This document shows, piece by piece, positions 22,078 to 29,462 of a stretch of DNA of 37,671 nucleotides. Every line of letters starts with the position of its first letter. Within the stretch, counting starts at the first letter, position 1. Origin of the DNA: a virus; the IMG/VR virus record IMGVR_UViG_3300045579_000147, positions 1-37,671 of that record; one strand, written 5' to 3'. The notes beneath the pieces are model-generated. The model worked only from the letters and a program-made list of their open reading frames with translations, searched no databases and had not been told where the DNA came from. The translations under genes were made by a program, and so were the position numbers.

Positions 22078-22869
22078 TTAAAACAATCCGGCTGGCTCGG
22101 CCTGCATGTCCCAGCTGTAGATCAGCAGTTCCATGCGATCAACACCTTGGCCGCCGCCCACGGTGTATTTGATCGGCACCTCTTCAAAATGCAGTCCGGC
22201 AAAACATTCGCGGATCTGCGGATGGTCATTGATGCTCAGTAGCGCTTTGCCTTTGATCTCGCGCATCATCTTGGCCATGGCCAGGTATTCCTCAAATGGA
22301 AACGGCACGCCATAGCCTTCGGTCTCCCAATACGGAGGGTCAAGATAAAAGAAGGAGTGCGGCCGGTCGTATCGACGCATGCACTCTTTCCAATCCAGCC
22401 TCTCAATATAGGCCCCATGCAGGCGCAAATGCGCTGTGCTCAGATCCTCCTCTAGGCGCAGCAGATTGACGGTGGGAGATGGCGCCGTTGTCGCCGTGCC
22501 CCAGCTTTGCCCTTGCACGCGTCCACCAAACGCCTGGTGCTGCAAATAGTAGAAGCGGGCTGCTCGCTGGATGTCAGTGAGCGTTTCGGGTGGCGTGTCT
22601 TGCGTCCACCTGAAAATCTCTCGACTGCTCAGGGCCCACTTGAATTGCCGGACAAACTCTTCCAGGTGGCTTTTGACCACCCGATAGAGATTCACCACGT
22701 CGCCATTGATGTCGTTGATAACCTCGACCTCGGCGGGCTGTCTTAAAAAATACAGCGCTGCGCCGCCGGCAAAAACCTCGACATAGCAGCTGTGAGGCGG
22801 GAAGCGACGGAGAATGATGTCAGCCAGACGGCGTTTGCCGCCCAGCCATGGGATGATGGGTGATGCCAT
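22078..22869 (-). CDS. dam: DNA adenine methylase, D12 class
   Basis: 263 aa. Motif X/I region: WLGGKRRL (8-15) and EVFAGGAALYF (31-41) for S-adenosylmethionine binding; catalytic DPPY at 177-180; KGKALLSINDHPQIRECF follows as in the Dam family. It transfers a methyl group to N6 of adenine, most likely in GATC, protecting phage DNA or mimicking host marking. AGGAG lies 9 nt before ATG. Last gene of the late operon, just before the bidirectional terminator. Confidence 0.9.
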   Translation of the reverse strand: MASPIIPWLGGKRRLADIILRRFPPHSCYVEVFAGGAALYFLRQPAEVEVINDINGDVVNLYRVVKSHLEEFVRQFKWALSSREIFRWTQDTPPETLTDIQRAARFYYLQHQAFGGRVQGQSWGTATTAPSPTVNLLRLEEDLSTAHLRLHGAYIERLDWKECMRRYDRPHSFFYLDPPYWETEGYGVPFPFEEYLAMAKMMREIKGKALLSINDHPQIRECFAGLHFEEVPIKYTVGGGQGVDRMELLIYSWDMQAEPAGLF

Positions 22870-22962
22870 GGTGCCTGACTCCTATGAAGTGCCTTCAATT
22901 CGCATGCTGACTTTGCATAAACGAAACTTTCAGCCCCAGAGTACATGGCAAACGAAATGTCG

Positions 22963-23190
22963 TCAGTCGGTCATACCGGCCGCTGCGCGGCATTGGTAGT
23001 ACTGGCTGGCCACCGATGACAGCTTTTCTGCGGTTGCAGCAAATGTGTCATCGCTCAGCGGGGTCAATTTGGGGCAGTTGGCCATCACCAGGGGTGATGG
23101 TTTGATCGCCTGAGAGGGCAGAGTTAATGAGCCGCAGGCCGTCAGAAGTGTGACGGCAATCCAAATACACAGTATTGGTGCGAGTTTCAT
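22963..23190 (-). CDS. Outer-membrane spanin (Rz1-like lipoprotein)
   Basis: 75 aa. Signal peptide MKLAPILCIWIAVTLLTACG with lipobox LTAC, so Cys19 would be lipidated. The mature part is short and ends in a helix with paired Cys-containing segment (YYQCRAAAG). It begins inside the Rz-like gene in another frame, the lambda Rz/Rz1 arrangement. Pairs with the inner-membrane spanin to fuse the membranes in the last lysis step of Gram-negative hosts. Confidence 0.85.
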   Translation of the reverse strand: MKLAPILCIWIAVTLLTACGSLTLPSQAIKPSPLVMANCPKLTPLSDDTFAATAEKLSSVASQYYQCRAAAGMTD

Positions 23191-23410
23191 GCTGAATCTC
23201 TTGTTGAATGGTGGTATTGACCACCTTGATTTTGTTGATTGCTGCAGCCGCCGCTTGGCTGGCTTGATCTACTGCCAGTTGGATTGCTTCGTTGCGGTCG
23301 CTTTCGGTGGATTTTTGATGATCGATGCCAATCCGAAACCCCATCCATCCTGCGCCACAAACCCCAAAAATGGTCAGCAAAAGGGATGCAATGATGGCGT
23401 AGGGATTCAT
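23048..23410 (-). CDS. Inner-membrane spanin (Rz-like)
   Basis: 120 aa. N-terminal membrane helix (IIASLLLTIFGVCGAGWMGF) then a periplasmic helical segment (AIQLAVDQASQAAAAAINKI). ATGA overlap with the upstream lysin-candidate gene; overlaps the o-spanin ORF by 143 bp. Confidence 0.8.
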   Translation of the reverse strand: MNPYAIIASLLLTIFGVCGAGWMGFRIGIDHQKSTESDRNEAIQLAVDQASQAAAAAINKIKVVNTTIQQEIQHETRTNTVYLDCRHTSDGLRLINSALSGDQTITPGDGQLPQIDPAER

Positions 23411-23850
23411 GCGAGTGCTGTAGGGTTGATGATGTCAATCATGACTTGCTCGCCTTGTTTGATGGCTGACCTGACCAGATCCTTGATAAGGTTCACCGCG
23501 GGCCTGCTAGTGCCGCCAATGAGGCTTGCTGGCCCCGCCTGAAGGCCTAGAAGGATGCAGCCTTCTGTGTCATCACTTGTGTTGCCAGCGTGCATGCGTA
23601 TGTACGAGAAGCCTGGCACATTCTTGATTGACAGGGTGTCGGGCCCAAATCTGGGGCTGGTCTCCAGAGTTACTTGGTAGACCCCTGCTGGAATGGCGGT
23701 GACCCCATTGATTTTCCAGTTTTGAACCGGTTGGCCGGCAATCTCCCTGATTTCATCCTCAAGGGTGTGGCACTTGAAGGCGCCATCGACGTAGAGCTTA
23801 CCAATTGTTGCGCCTCCAAGGCTTGGGGATCGGATTACGGTGATTTTCAT
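23407..23850 (-). CDS. DUF5675-type protein, candidate cell-wall lysis enzyme
   Basis: 147 aa. The pattern FKCHTLEDEIRE, ...AIPAGVYQVTLETSPRFGP, FSYIRMHAGNTSDDTEGCIL is that of the DUF5675 family. Its H-x-G-N ... G-C motif recalls the His and Cys of L,D-transpeptidase-like (YkuD) enzymes that act on peptidoglycan; this is an inference from spacing. It lies between membrane proteins and spanins, the endolysin position, and no lysozyme, amidase or transglycosylase is recognisable elsewhere in the genome. AAGG precedes ATG. Confidence 0.7.
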   Translation of the reverse strand: MKITVIRSPSLGGATIGKLYVDGAFKCHTLEDEIREIAGQPVQNWKINGVTAIPAGVYQVTLETSPRFGPDTLSIKNVPGFSYIRMHAGNTSDDTEGCILLGLQAGPASLIGGTSRPAVNLIKDLVRSAIKQGEQVMIDIINPTALA

Positions 23851-23851
23851 G

Positions 23852-24175
23852 TCAACCTTCTTTCACTCGTGTGCGAATGATGAGCACAGCAAATCCGGTC
23901 AGCACAAGGGTTTCGGCCAATGTGGGGCGTTCCAGTCTGGAAAACTCGCCGCCAGCATCAACTGGAAGTCCCATGGCGCGAAGAGCGGGCGCGGCCAATG
24001 CGCCGGCAGCTCCCAGGGCTAACAGAAACCAGGCCAGGGCTTTGAGCCCATCCACGATCCGCTCGCGGCCGGTAAGGTTGCGAGCAAAGGGTGCGCAGCG
24101 CTCCAGCTTGTTGAGGGCTTCGGCCAACACCACCAGGCCCGCCAAGACATGCACCATCTGGATGGCCGCGCTCAT
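23852..24175 (-). CDS. Small membrane protein of the lysis cluster
   Basis: 107 aa with hydrophobic helices near 3-20, 45-68 (ALAWFLLALGAAGALAAPAL) and 87-102 (TLAETLVLTGFAVLII). It sits between the holin-like gene and the lysin candidate, with ATGA coupling upstream. It may be a second holin or antiholin; the family is not recognised. Confidence 0.62.
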   Translation of the reverse strand: MSAAIQMVHVLAGLVVLAEALNKLERCAPFARNLTGRERIVDGLKALAWFLLALGAAGALAAPALRAMGLPVDAGGEFSRLERPTLAETLVLTGFAVLIIRTRVKEG

Positions 24176-24573
24176 TTTGTGGCCCCTTTATGCTGATTGA
24201 GTTTGTCGGCTCGATCGATGGCGCGCCGTAGCACTTTCTGCGCTCCGGCTCCCGTGGCAAAAGCCACGCCCAGCATGAGCGCGTCAGCCATGTGAATGGC
24301 CAGCATCAGAGTAGGAGTGAGATAGCCTGCCACCAGAGAGCTTGCAATGGCCACTGCAATGCGGCGCCAGGTAGTTCTCAGCAGGTGCGCCCAGGTGTCG
24401 CCCTCGGTCGGCACCGAGTTGAGCAACACGATGGCGGCCAGGGCGCCCGCAAAGCCCGCCACTAAAACGTCGGGGCGTAGGCCCAGATTCACACCAAAGG
24501 CGGTTAAGGCTGGAACGGCGGCCGTAGCAGCCGCCAGGGTCGTTGTAGCGGCTGTAACGGCTGGCTCGGGCAT
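24172..24573 (-). CDS. Holin-like membrane protein
   Basis: 133 aa from ATG 24573. Ala-rich N-terminus, then helices around 35-55 (DVLVAGFAGALAAIVLL), 70-90 (IAVAIASSLVAGYLTPTLML) and 98-115 (ALMLGVAFATGAGAQKVL), with a basic tail. This is the type commonly annotated as phage holin in Burkholderiales prophages. Expected to permeabilise the inner membrane at lysis time. A longer in-frame start exists upstream but lies in the preceding gene. Confidence 0.65.
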   Translation of the reverse strand: MPEPAVTAATTTLAAATAAVPALTAFGVNLGLRPDVLVAGFAGALAAIVLLNSVPTEGDTWAHLLRTTWRRIAVAIASSLVAGYLTPTLMLAIHMADALMLGVAFATGAGAQKVLRRAIDRADKLNQHKGATK

Positions 24574-24632
24574 GACTCTGATCTCTTGTGGCGTTGCAGA
24601 CAGGCGGGGGTGGGTAATGGTCGCATCGGCCT

Positions 24633-25055
24633 TTACAGGCCCAGTTTGGCTTTTTCCGATCGCCCCCAGGAACGGCACTCTTCGACATAGGCGTTCCAGG
24701 CGCTCGTTTCATCACTGGGAGCGATTCGCAGCAGCTTAATTTCATCGTCAACGGAATAACGGATTCGGATCTGTTCGACAACCTGGCGATCAATCAATTG
24801 CACCAAAGGACTTGCTTGGCGAATGGCATCACGCAATCCGTTCGGCAAAGGTACGGGCAGCGTTTCGATGCTGGCCACAATCTCGGCGGGTTGATCGGCG
24901 GGCAGCTTGGCTTCTCCAGGCAGGCTCACATAGGTCTTGCCATCAATGGTCGCTAATTCAGTTCCGAGACGTTGTCGATTTTCGCCCTCGGGCAGCAGCA
25001 GTTCTTTGGTTGTCACTGCATCGATAAACTTTCGGTAGGAGACAATAGAGGTCAT
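24633..25055 (-). CDS. Hypothetical protein between RT and holin (tail-fibre accessory?)
   Basis: 140 aa. AAAGGAAAA upstream gives ATG 25055 a strong ribosome binding site. The C-terminus IRYSVDDEIKLLRIAPSDET followed by SAWNAYVEECRSWG resembles the R-D-x-L-L...W-x-x-Y/W-x-x-x-L-R end of tail-fibre assembly chaperones; weak, by eye. The first 98 bp overlap the RT 3' end in another frame. It could be a fibre chaperone for the DGR target, which would fit its place. Confidence 0.6.
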   Translation of the reverse strand: MTSIVSYRKFIDAVTTKELLLPEGENRQRLGTELATIDGKTYVSLPGEAKLPADQPAEIVASIETLPVPLPNGLRDAIRQASPLVQLIDRQVVEQIRIRYSVDDEIKLLRIAPSDETSAWNAYVEECRSWGRSEKAKLGL

Positions 25056-26019
25056 GGTTTTTTTCCTTTACGGTTGAGACAAGATGTTTGAGGCTGCATG
25101 TATTTCGGGCGTGGCCCAAAATTGAAGTGATCGGCGCAAGATTGCCTTGGCGTACTGCCCGACCGAATTTGAAAAGGCTGTGCTTACGGATGTATCTCCG
25201 TGTTCTCCAGGTTCGATATCCGACAAAATTCAGGCCGCGCTGCACTGGATGAATGCTGTATCTGGAAAGCTCAAGATGCAGTCTCAAACTGAGAAATTCC
25301 TTGATCTTGACAAGCGCATTCAAGCACTCTGTTTTGCTCCATCCAAAGACAACAAAATCATCCACATAGCGGCAGTAAAAATGCGCGTTTAATTCGCGCT
25401 TCATGAAATGGTCTAGCGGGCTCATATAAATCAGCGCGTAAAGCTGACTGAGCAAGTTTCCAATTGGGATCCCAAGAGGCTCCGCTTTGGGATGTCCATA
25501 CTCGGCAAACTGAAGCATGACGCCAACGAAACGGCGATCTTTGATTCGGCGCTCAATCAGTACGCGCAAAATCGATCTGTCGATTCGGTAGAAAAACTTT
25601 CTGATATCCAGCTTCATCACACAGGTTTTCGGATCTACTGACCTCAGTGAGGCTTGGGCATAGTCGGCGGCCTTGTGAGTTCCTTTGCCGTGTCGGCAGG
25701 CAAAGGATTGGTCGATGAACCCTGAATTGAAGATGGGATACACCAGTCGATAAATTGCATGCTGCACGACCAGGTCGCGAAATGCGGGCGCGTAAATAAT
25801 CCGTTTCTTGGGCTCATACACATGAAACTCAATGTATGGCATGGGCTTGTATATGCCCTGATTGAGCTCGTCATACAAAGCATCAAGATTGCTGGCCAGG
25901 CGGCGAGAAAATTCAAGGCAGGCCCGCTTTTTCATCTTCCCATGGCTGGCATCAATCCATGCCTGATGCAGGGATTCACGGCTGAAAGCCTGATCGAACA
26001 AATTGCCAATGCGCTTCAA
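24958..26019 (-). CDS. rt: DGR reverse transcriptase
   Basis: 353 aa. RT palm motifs in order: KLDIRKFF (136-143) with the first catalytic Asp, GIPIGNLLSQ (183-192), which carries the (I/V/L)GxxxSQ signature of DGR enzymes in place of the QGxxxSP of other RTs, and YVDD (218-221). Fingers at ~60-120; a basic thumb follows (RTWRTRRYIRKHSLFKFGR). The start is TTG 26019 with GGGGG 8 nt before. The protein copies TR RNA into cDNA with errors at adenines, working with Avd. C-terminal 32 codons overlap the next gene. Confidence 0.93.
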   Translation of the reverse strand: MKRIGNLFDQAFSRESLHQAWIDASHGKMKKRACLEFSRRLASNLDALYDELNQGIYKPMPYIEFHVYEPKKRIIYAPAFRDLVVQHAIYRLVYPIFNSGFIDQSFACRHGKGTHKAADYAQASLRSVDPKTCVMKLDIRKFFYRIDRSILRVLIERRIKDRRFVGVMLQFAEYGHPKAEPLGIPIGNLLSQLYALIYMSPLDHFMKRELNAHFYCRYVDDFVVFGWSKTECLNALVKIKEFLSLRLHLELSRYSIHPVQRGLNFVGYRTWRTRRYIRKHSLFKFGRAVRQGNLAPITSILGHARNTCSLKHLVSTVKEKNHDLYCLLPKVYRCSDNQRTAAARGRKSTTSRN

Positions 26020-26164
26020 GATGCAACCCCCAGGCTTTCGACGGCCATTTGGCCGCTACTAGGAAAGAGGTGTGCGGCAGATTTCGCGCTGGGTTGCCCC
26101 AATCGCGGGAAATCGTCTCCCTTGGATCCACCATCCACTTGCGTGGTACGAGGTGATTCCGAGT

Positions 26165-26279
26165 CCGAGCGGAACCCGTAGTTATCGTTCGAGTTCGCCC
26201 GCGAATTGTTCAGATTCAACGACCAGACACCCGCATTCGACGAGTTGTCCCAGTTGCCGCCACAATTCGGACACATGTC
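26165..26279 (-). repeat. DGR template repeat (TR)
   Basis: 115 bp matching VR (26764-26878) with 12 differences, all at adenines of the minus (coding) strand of TR, out of 25 adenines present. Its translation would read DMCPNCGGNWDNSSNAGVWS and on, with AAC/AAT codons placed where the target varies. It lies between avd and RT; the avd stop codon overlaps its first two bases. The TR RNA plus flanks (26020-26300) is the template RNA. A 14-nt adenine-free 3' end (26178-26165) matches VR exactly. Confidence 0.95.
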
Positions 26280-26733
26280 AAGACGCCTCCCCGGTTGCCC
26301 CGGCCATCCGGGTTGCCTTTTCTGGCTTTGATGGCGTGGCCTCACGCTCACGCTCAAACATGAGCCAGCCACCGATCATTCGGCCCAGCTCATCAACCAT
26401 GCGGCTGATTGCCATGTACCGATGCTCAGCCATGCCCATGGGCTTGGTCTTGGCCTGTTCGCCATCCTTGAAGCTGAAATAACCCAGCTCAAACGCCAAT
26501 CGGATGAACATGCGCAATTGCTCATGCGCAATGTCCAGATTCGTGAGCGTGGTTTTCTTGTGATAGCGCTTTTGAGCCTCCACGATGAGGCCGTAGCACT
26601 CATACGCCTTGCGCCTGATTTCCTGCGCAAGCCCGTATTTTTCGTGCTTCGGAAAGTGGTTCAAATACAGGTTCATTTGCTTGGCAAATTCCGTGAATTT
26701 GGCATCCAGCTTTGCTTCATCATGAAGGCCCAT
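26278..26733 (-). CDS. avd: Avd, accessory variability determinant
   Basis: 151 aa, all-helical with basic faces (KHEKYGLAQEIRRKAYECYG, IVEAQKRYHKKTTLTNLDIA, HEQLRMFIRLAFELGYFS, AEHRYMAISRMVDELGRMIG): the four-helix-bundle pattern of Avd, which forms a pentamer, binds nucleic acid and RT, and is required for cDNA synthesis in the Bordetella DGR. It lies 16 nt after the target stop and ends at the TR boundary. Length is slightly above the usual ~125 aa because of a Thr/Ala-rich tail. No strong Shine-Dalgarno, so it may be translated by coupling. Confidence 0.9.
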   Translation of the reverse strand: MGLHDEAKLDAKFTEFAKQMNLYLNHFPKHEKYGLAQEIRRKAYECYGLIVEAQKRYHKKTTLTNLDIAHEQLRMFIRLAFELGYFSFKDGEQAKTKPMGMAEHRYMAISRMVDELGRMIGGWLMFEREREATPSKPEKATRMAGATGEAS

Positions 26734-26749
26734 CGCTATCGCTCAGGCC

Positions 26750-28117
26750 TCAAAGATACAAGGCCGAGCGGAACCCGCAGTAACCGCTCGAGGTCGCCCG
26801 CGAAACGTTCAGATTCAACGACCAGACACCCGCATCCGACGAGTTGTCCCAGCCGCCGCCACAACCCGGACACATGTCCGCTGTGCTGTAGTCATACAGG
26901 ATGTCATTGCCAAACTGGTTGGAGCCTCCAGAGACCAGGGGGATGCCCGCCGCAGTCATTTGCCAAGCGGTGCCACTGGTGGCATTGCTCAGCACTTGGC
27001 TTGCGCTGCCCATGGTGATGGCGCGGTCACTGAAGTTGACGGCGTAGCCGGTAAAGCTGTTCATGACACCCAAATCGTCATACAGGGCAGCCAGGCCGGT
27101 TGCGCCCCAAAGATCGGTCGCCAGCGAATTGCCGCCCGTGACGGCTGCCATGTTGGCCGAGGTCTTGAGGACATAGAAGCGGCCCGTTGATGGATCGCTT
27201 GCGCTTTGCGTCAGGCCGGGGGTGATTTCCCAAACAATGCCGTTGAGGTCAACCACGCCGCACATTTGGCCGTTGTGCGCGGTTTTCGCCATGAAGTTGG
27301 CCGATCCGGTTTTGCCACAGTTGTACGTTCCGTTGCCATCGTTGACATAGGCAATGGTGGCGTCTTGCGCATCGCCAAGGGCGTTGTTGTTGCAACCCTT
27401 GGGGAAGTTGGTGGAGCCGCTTGAGTACCAGGCATTGAATGTGGTGGAGGTGCTGGCACTGCCATGGGCGGTGGACAGCAAGGCCAGCATTTTGAAAATG
27501 AAGATGCTGGAGCAAAAGAAGTTTGATCCACGGGTTTTCGCGGCTGCAATGGCTCCATAGAAAGCGTTGGCCGGTGCGCCGGTCAGGCTCGAAAACGCTG
27601 TGGCCGCAATGGAGCCGCGCTGCGCACTGGACAGCACGATGCCGTTTTTGAGCGAGCTGGCAACACCGCTGTTGTTCGAGCAAAGGTACTTGTCAACGAA
27701 AACACCAGGGCGGATGGTGCCGTTGTTGTAGAAGGCGCGGTGCAGCGCATAACCAGCGGCATTGGCATCGGCCACGCTGGCATAAGTGGCAAATGGCTTG
27801 ACATCAATCACGTTGATGGCGAGGCCGTTTGCGCCGGTGCCGACCTTGTAATAAAAGGCGGGCACGTACACCATGACCGAGCCATCGGTGTAGACATAGT
27901 TGCCGTAATTTTGGCTGGCCGGGTCTTCGGTGCCATACAGTTTTGCCATGCCAGACGGCAGCTCAGGCGCGATGCCAACGCCGAAGCCTTGCTGGCCTGG
28001 AACACCAATGTTGTTGACGATGCCAGCGCCACCGGCTGAGCCAATGCGGATGCCATAAGGGAAGTTGACGGGTGAACCGTCCGGGGTGCGGACTTCGCGT
28101 GCGATTAAGTTGCTCAT
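26750..28117 (-). CDS. DGR target: tail-fibre/receptor-binding protein with C-type-lectin-like end
   Basis: 455 aa. The N-terminus (MSNLIAREVRTPDGSPVNFPYGIRI) probably docks to the tail. The body is Gly/Ser/Asn-rich and, from ~residue 80 (MVYVPAFYYKVG), follows the formylglycine-enzyme/C-type-lectin layout used by most DGR targets, with VDLNGIVWEITPGL and ending in the GVWSLNLNVSR...YCGFRS motif. VR covers residues ~414-451; nine residues there differ from TR-encoded Asn, Asp or Tyr. It presents the diversified surface that likely binds host receptors. ATGA overlap with the upstream stalk gene. Confidence 0.9.
   Translation of the reverse strand: MSNLIAREVRTPDGSPVNFPYGIRIGSAGGAGIVNNIGVPGQQGFGVGIAPELPSGMAKLYGTEDPASQNYGNYVYTDGSVMVYVPAFYYKVGTGANGLAINVIDVKPFATYASVADANAAGYALHRAFYNNGTIRPGVFVDKYLCSNNSGVASSLKNGIVLSSAQRGSIAATAFSSLTGAPANAFYGAIAAAKTRGSNFFCSSIFIFKMLALLSTAHGSASTSTTFNAWYSSGSTNFPKGCNNNALGDAQDATIAYVNDGNGTYNCGKTGSANFMAKTAHNGQMCGVVDLNGIVWEITPGLTQSASDPSTGRFYVLKTSANMAAVTGGNSLATDLWGATGLAALYDDLGVMNSFTGYAVNFSDRAITMGSASQVLSNATSGTAWQMTAAGIPLVSGGSNQFGNDILYDYSTADMCPGCGGGWDNSSDAGVWSLNLNVSRATSSGYCGFRSALYL
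26764..26878 (-). repeat. DGR variable repeat (VR)
   Basis: 3' end of the target gene. Substitutions relative to TR: nine A-to-G, two A-to-T and one A-to-C on the coding strand, and none at any other base. Amino-acid changes: N to G, N to G, N to D, N to V, N to T, N to S, D to G, N to Y, Y to C. The 14-nt identical GC-rich 3' block is the likely initiation-of-mutagenic-homing core. Confidence 0.95.
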
Positions 28118-28566
28118 TGGATGCTCCAGGTTGCGTTATCAGAAACGGTGACAGTGACGCCATCCGCAATGGTGATTGGGCCGGTGCTGGCTGCGTTGTA
28201 GCCGCCCGCCACGGTGAAATCGGAAGTGATCGTGCTGGGGTTCAGCCTGATTGGACTGTCCGGGTTGGTTGCTTGCGCTTGGCTGGCATAAATGGCAGCT
28301 TGCGCGGCACTGTTGGCAGCGGCCTGGGCATTGGCAATGGGGCTTTGTGCGGCAACGGCGGCTGCTGCATCGTTGGCAAGGATCCGATCTGCTTGAGCTG
28401 CTGATGCGCTGGCTGCTGCGGCAATTTGCTTTGCATTGACATCGGCCTGAAGCGCATTGGCTTCAGTTGCAAACGTGGGCAGTGCGCTCATAAACGCATC
28501 GCCACGTGCGGCAAAGTTGGTTGGGTCGCTTCGGCTTGGAGGCGTTGGTAGTGCGGTGATTGGCAT
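28114..28566 (-). CDS. Tail-fibre stalk/connector protein
   Basis: 150 aa. N-terminus PITALPTPPSRSDPTNFAAR then a long alanine-rich helix (NAKQIAAAASASAAQADRIL ... SPIANAQAAANSAAQAAIYA), typical of trimeric fibre coiled coils, and a C-terminal beta segment (TIADGVTVTVSDNATWSI). Overlaps the neighbours by one to four bases. Probably links the DGR target to the tail tip. Confidence 0.75.
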   Translation of the reverse strand: MPITALPTPPSRSDPTNFAARGDAFMSALPTFATEANALQADVNAKQIAAAASASAAQADRILANDAAAAVAAQSPIANAQAAANSAAQAAIYASQAQATNPDSPIRLNPSTITSDFTVAGGYNAASTGPITIADGVTVTVSDNATWSIQ

Positions 28567-29453
28567 CAGGTCAGTCCTTCAATTTCAAGTGAGCAAAAGG
28601 ATTTGGTTGGATAGGCCACGTCGATCGTGAAATCTCGATAAAAGCCAGAGACCACCAGCGGTTGGTATGACTCTCCTTCTTCGCCGATCCAAATGGCTGG
28701 TGTGGCGCGAAGATCTGTCAGGACGCGATGAACTTTGTTCATCTGGACAACATCGAGCATCATGCGCAGGGTCATGCGCTTGCTGAATGCTCGCCTGACA
28801 AAGGTGGTCACTCCGAATTCATCGGTGTCCTTGCGGCTGTAATCAATGATTCCGGCGGTGGCGCCGGCTTCGGAATCTCCGAGCTCGTAGAAAGTTCCAA
28901 ATGACAGCTGCCCCATGGCCACATTTCCGCTGCCTGATAACGTCACGGTCATTCTTGCGTTGCTGTAAGGCGGGATATCAGTAAAAACAACCTCGCCAAT
29001 TTGAGTGAATGGCTCAAAGAAATACATGTACCAGTCATACACATAACTGCCATCCAAGTTGACAGTTTTACTGTAGACAGTTGGCCCTCCAGCCCCATCT
29101 GTGATTGCAATCACCACCTGATTGCCAACCAGCCCAAGCAGCGCCAGGCTATTCATCAGTCCAGGCTTGACAACCACAATCAGCGGGGTGGTGCTGATAG
29201 TTGCCGTGCTGATTTGGTCATCAAACATGGCGTGCTTGTTGTCAGGGCCAACCAGCACCCAATATGTCGGGCTGATATCGGGCTGATTTCCAAGATTGCT
29301 GTTGACCAGGCTCTCATAGATGTGCGCGCCGTAATCAACTCTTGTTGACTTGGAGTATGTTGTTGCCGCGTTATAGGCAGCATAAACCTCAATGGCATTG
29401 CTGCTGACCAGGTGTGCCGTTTCGTCAAAAGTGGTTGGCTTGATGACTTTCAT
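28566..29453 (-). CDS. Tail-tip protein after tape measure
   Basis: 295 aa. N-terminus MKVIKPTTFDE with YNAATTYSKSTRVDYGAHIY and SPTYWVLVGPDNKHAMFDD resembles phage tail proteins with a carbohydrate-binding-like N-terminal module; the rest is beta-rich. GAGGA precedes ATG. It occupies the place of distal tail proteins, but I see no gpJ/Tal-like hub, so it may be the adsorption platform itself. Confidence 0.65.
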   Translation of the reverse strand: MKVIKPTTFDETAHLVSSNAIEVYAAYNAATTYSKSTRVDYGAHIYESLVNSNLGNQPDISPTYWVLVGPDNKHAMFDDQISTATISTTPLIVVVKPGLMNSLALLGLVGNQVVIAITDGAGGPTVYSKTVNLDGSYVYDWYMYFFEPFTQIGEVVFTDIPPYSNARMTVTLSGSGNVAMGQLSFGTFYELGDSEAGATAGIIDYSRKDTDEFGVTTFVRRAFSKRMTLRMMLDVVQMNKVHRVLTDLRATPAIWIGEEGESYQPLVVSGFYRDFTIDVAYPTKSFCSLEIEGLT

Positions 29454-29462
29454 GCTGTCCTC

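Noticed and set aside
25147-25392. 81-aa plus-strand ORF opposite the RT gene
   Set aside because: Antisense to the RT palm domain; no ribosome site.
26016-26372. 118-aa minus-strand ORF through TR
   Set aside because: TR is open in the frame of VR because it templates codons. No start signal, and it overlaps the avd end; treated as template RNA, not protein.
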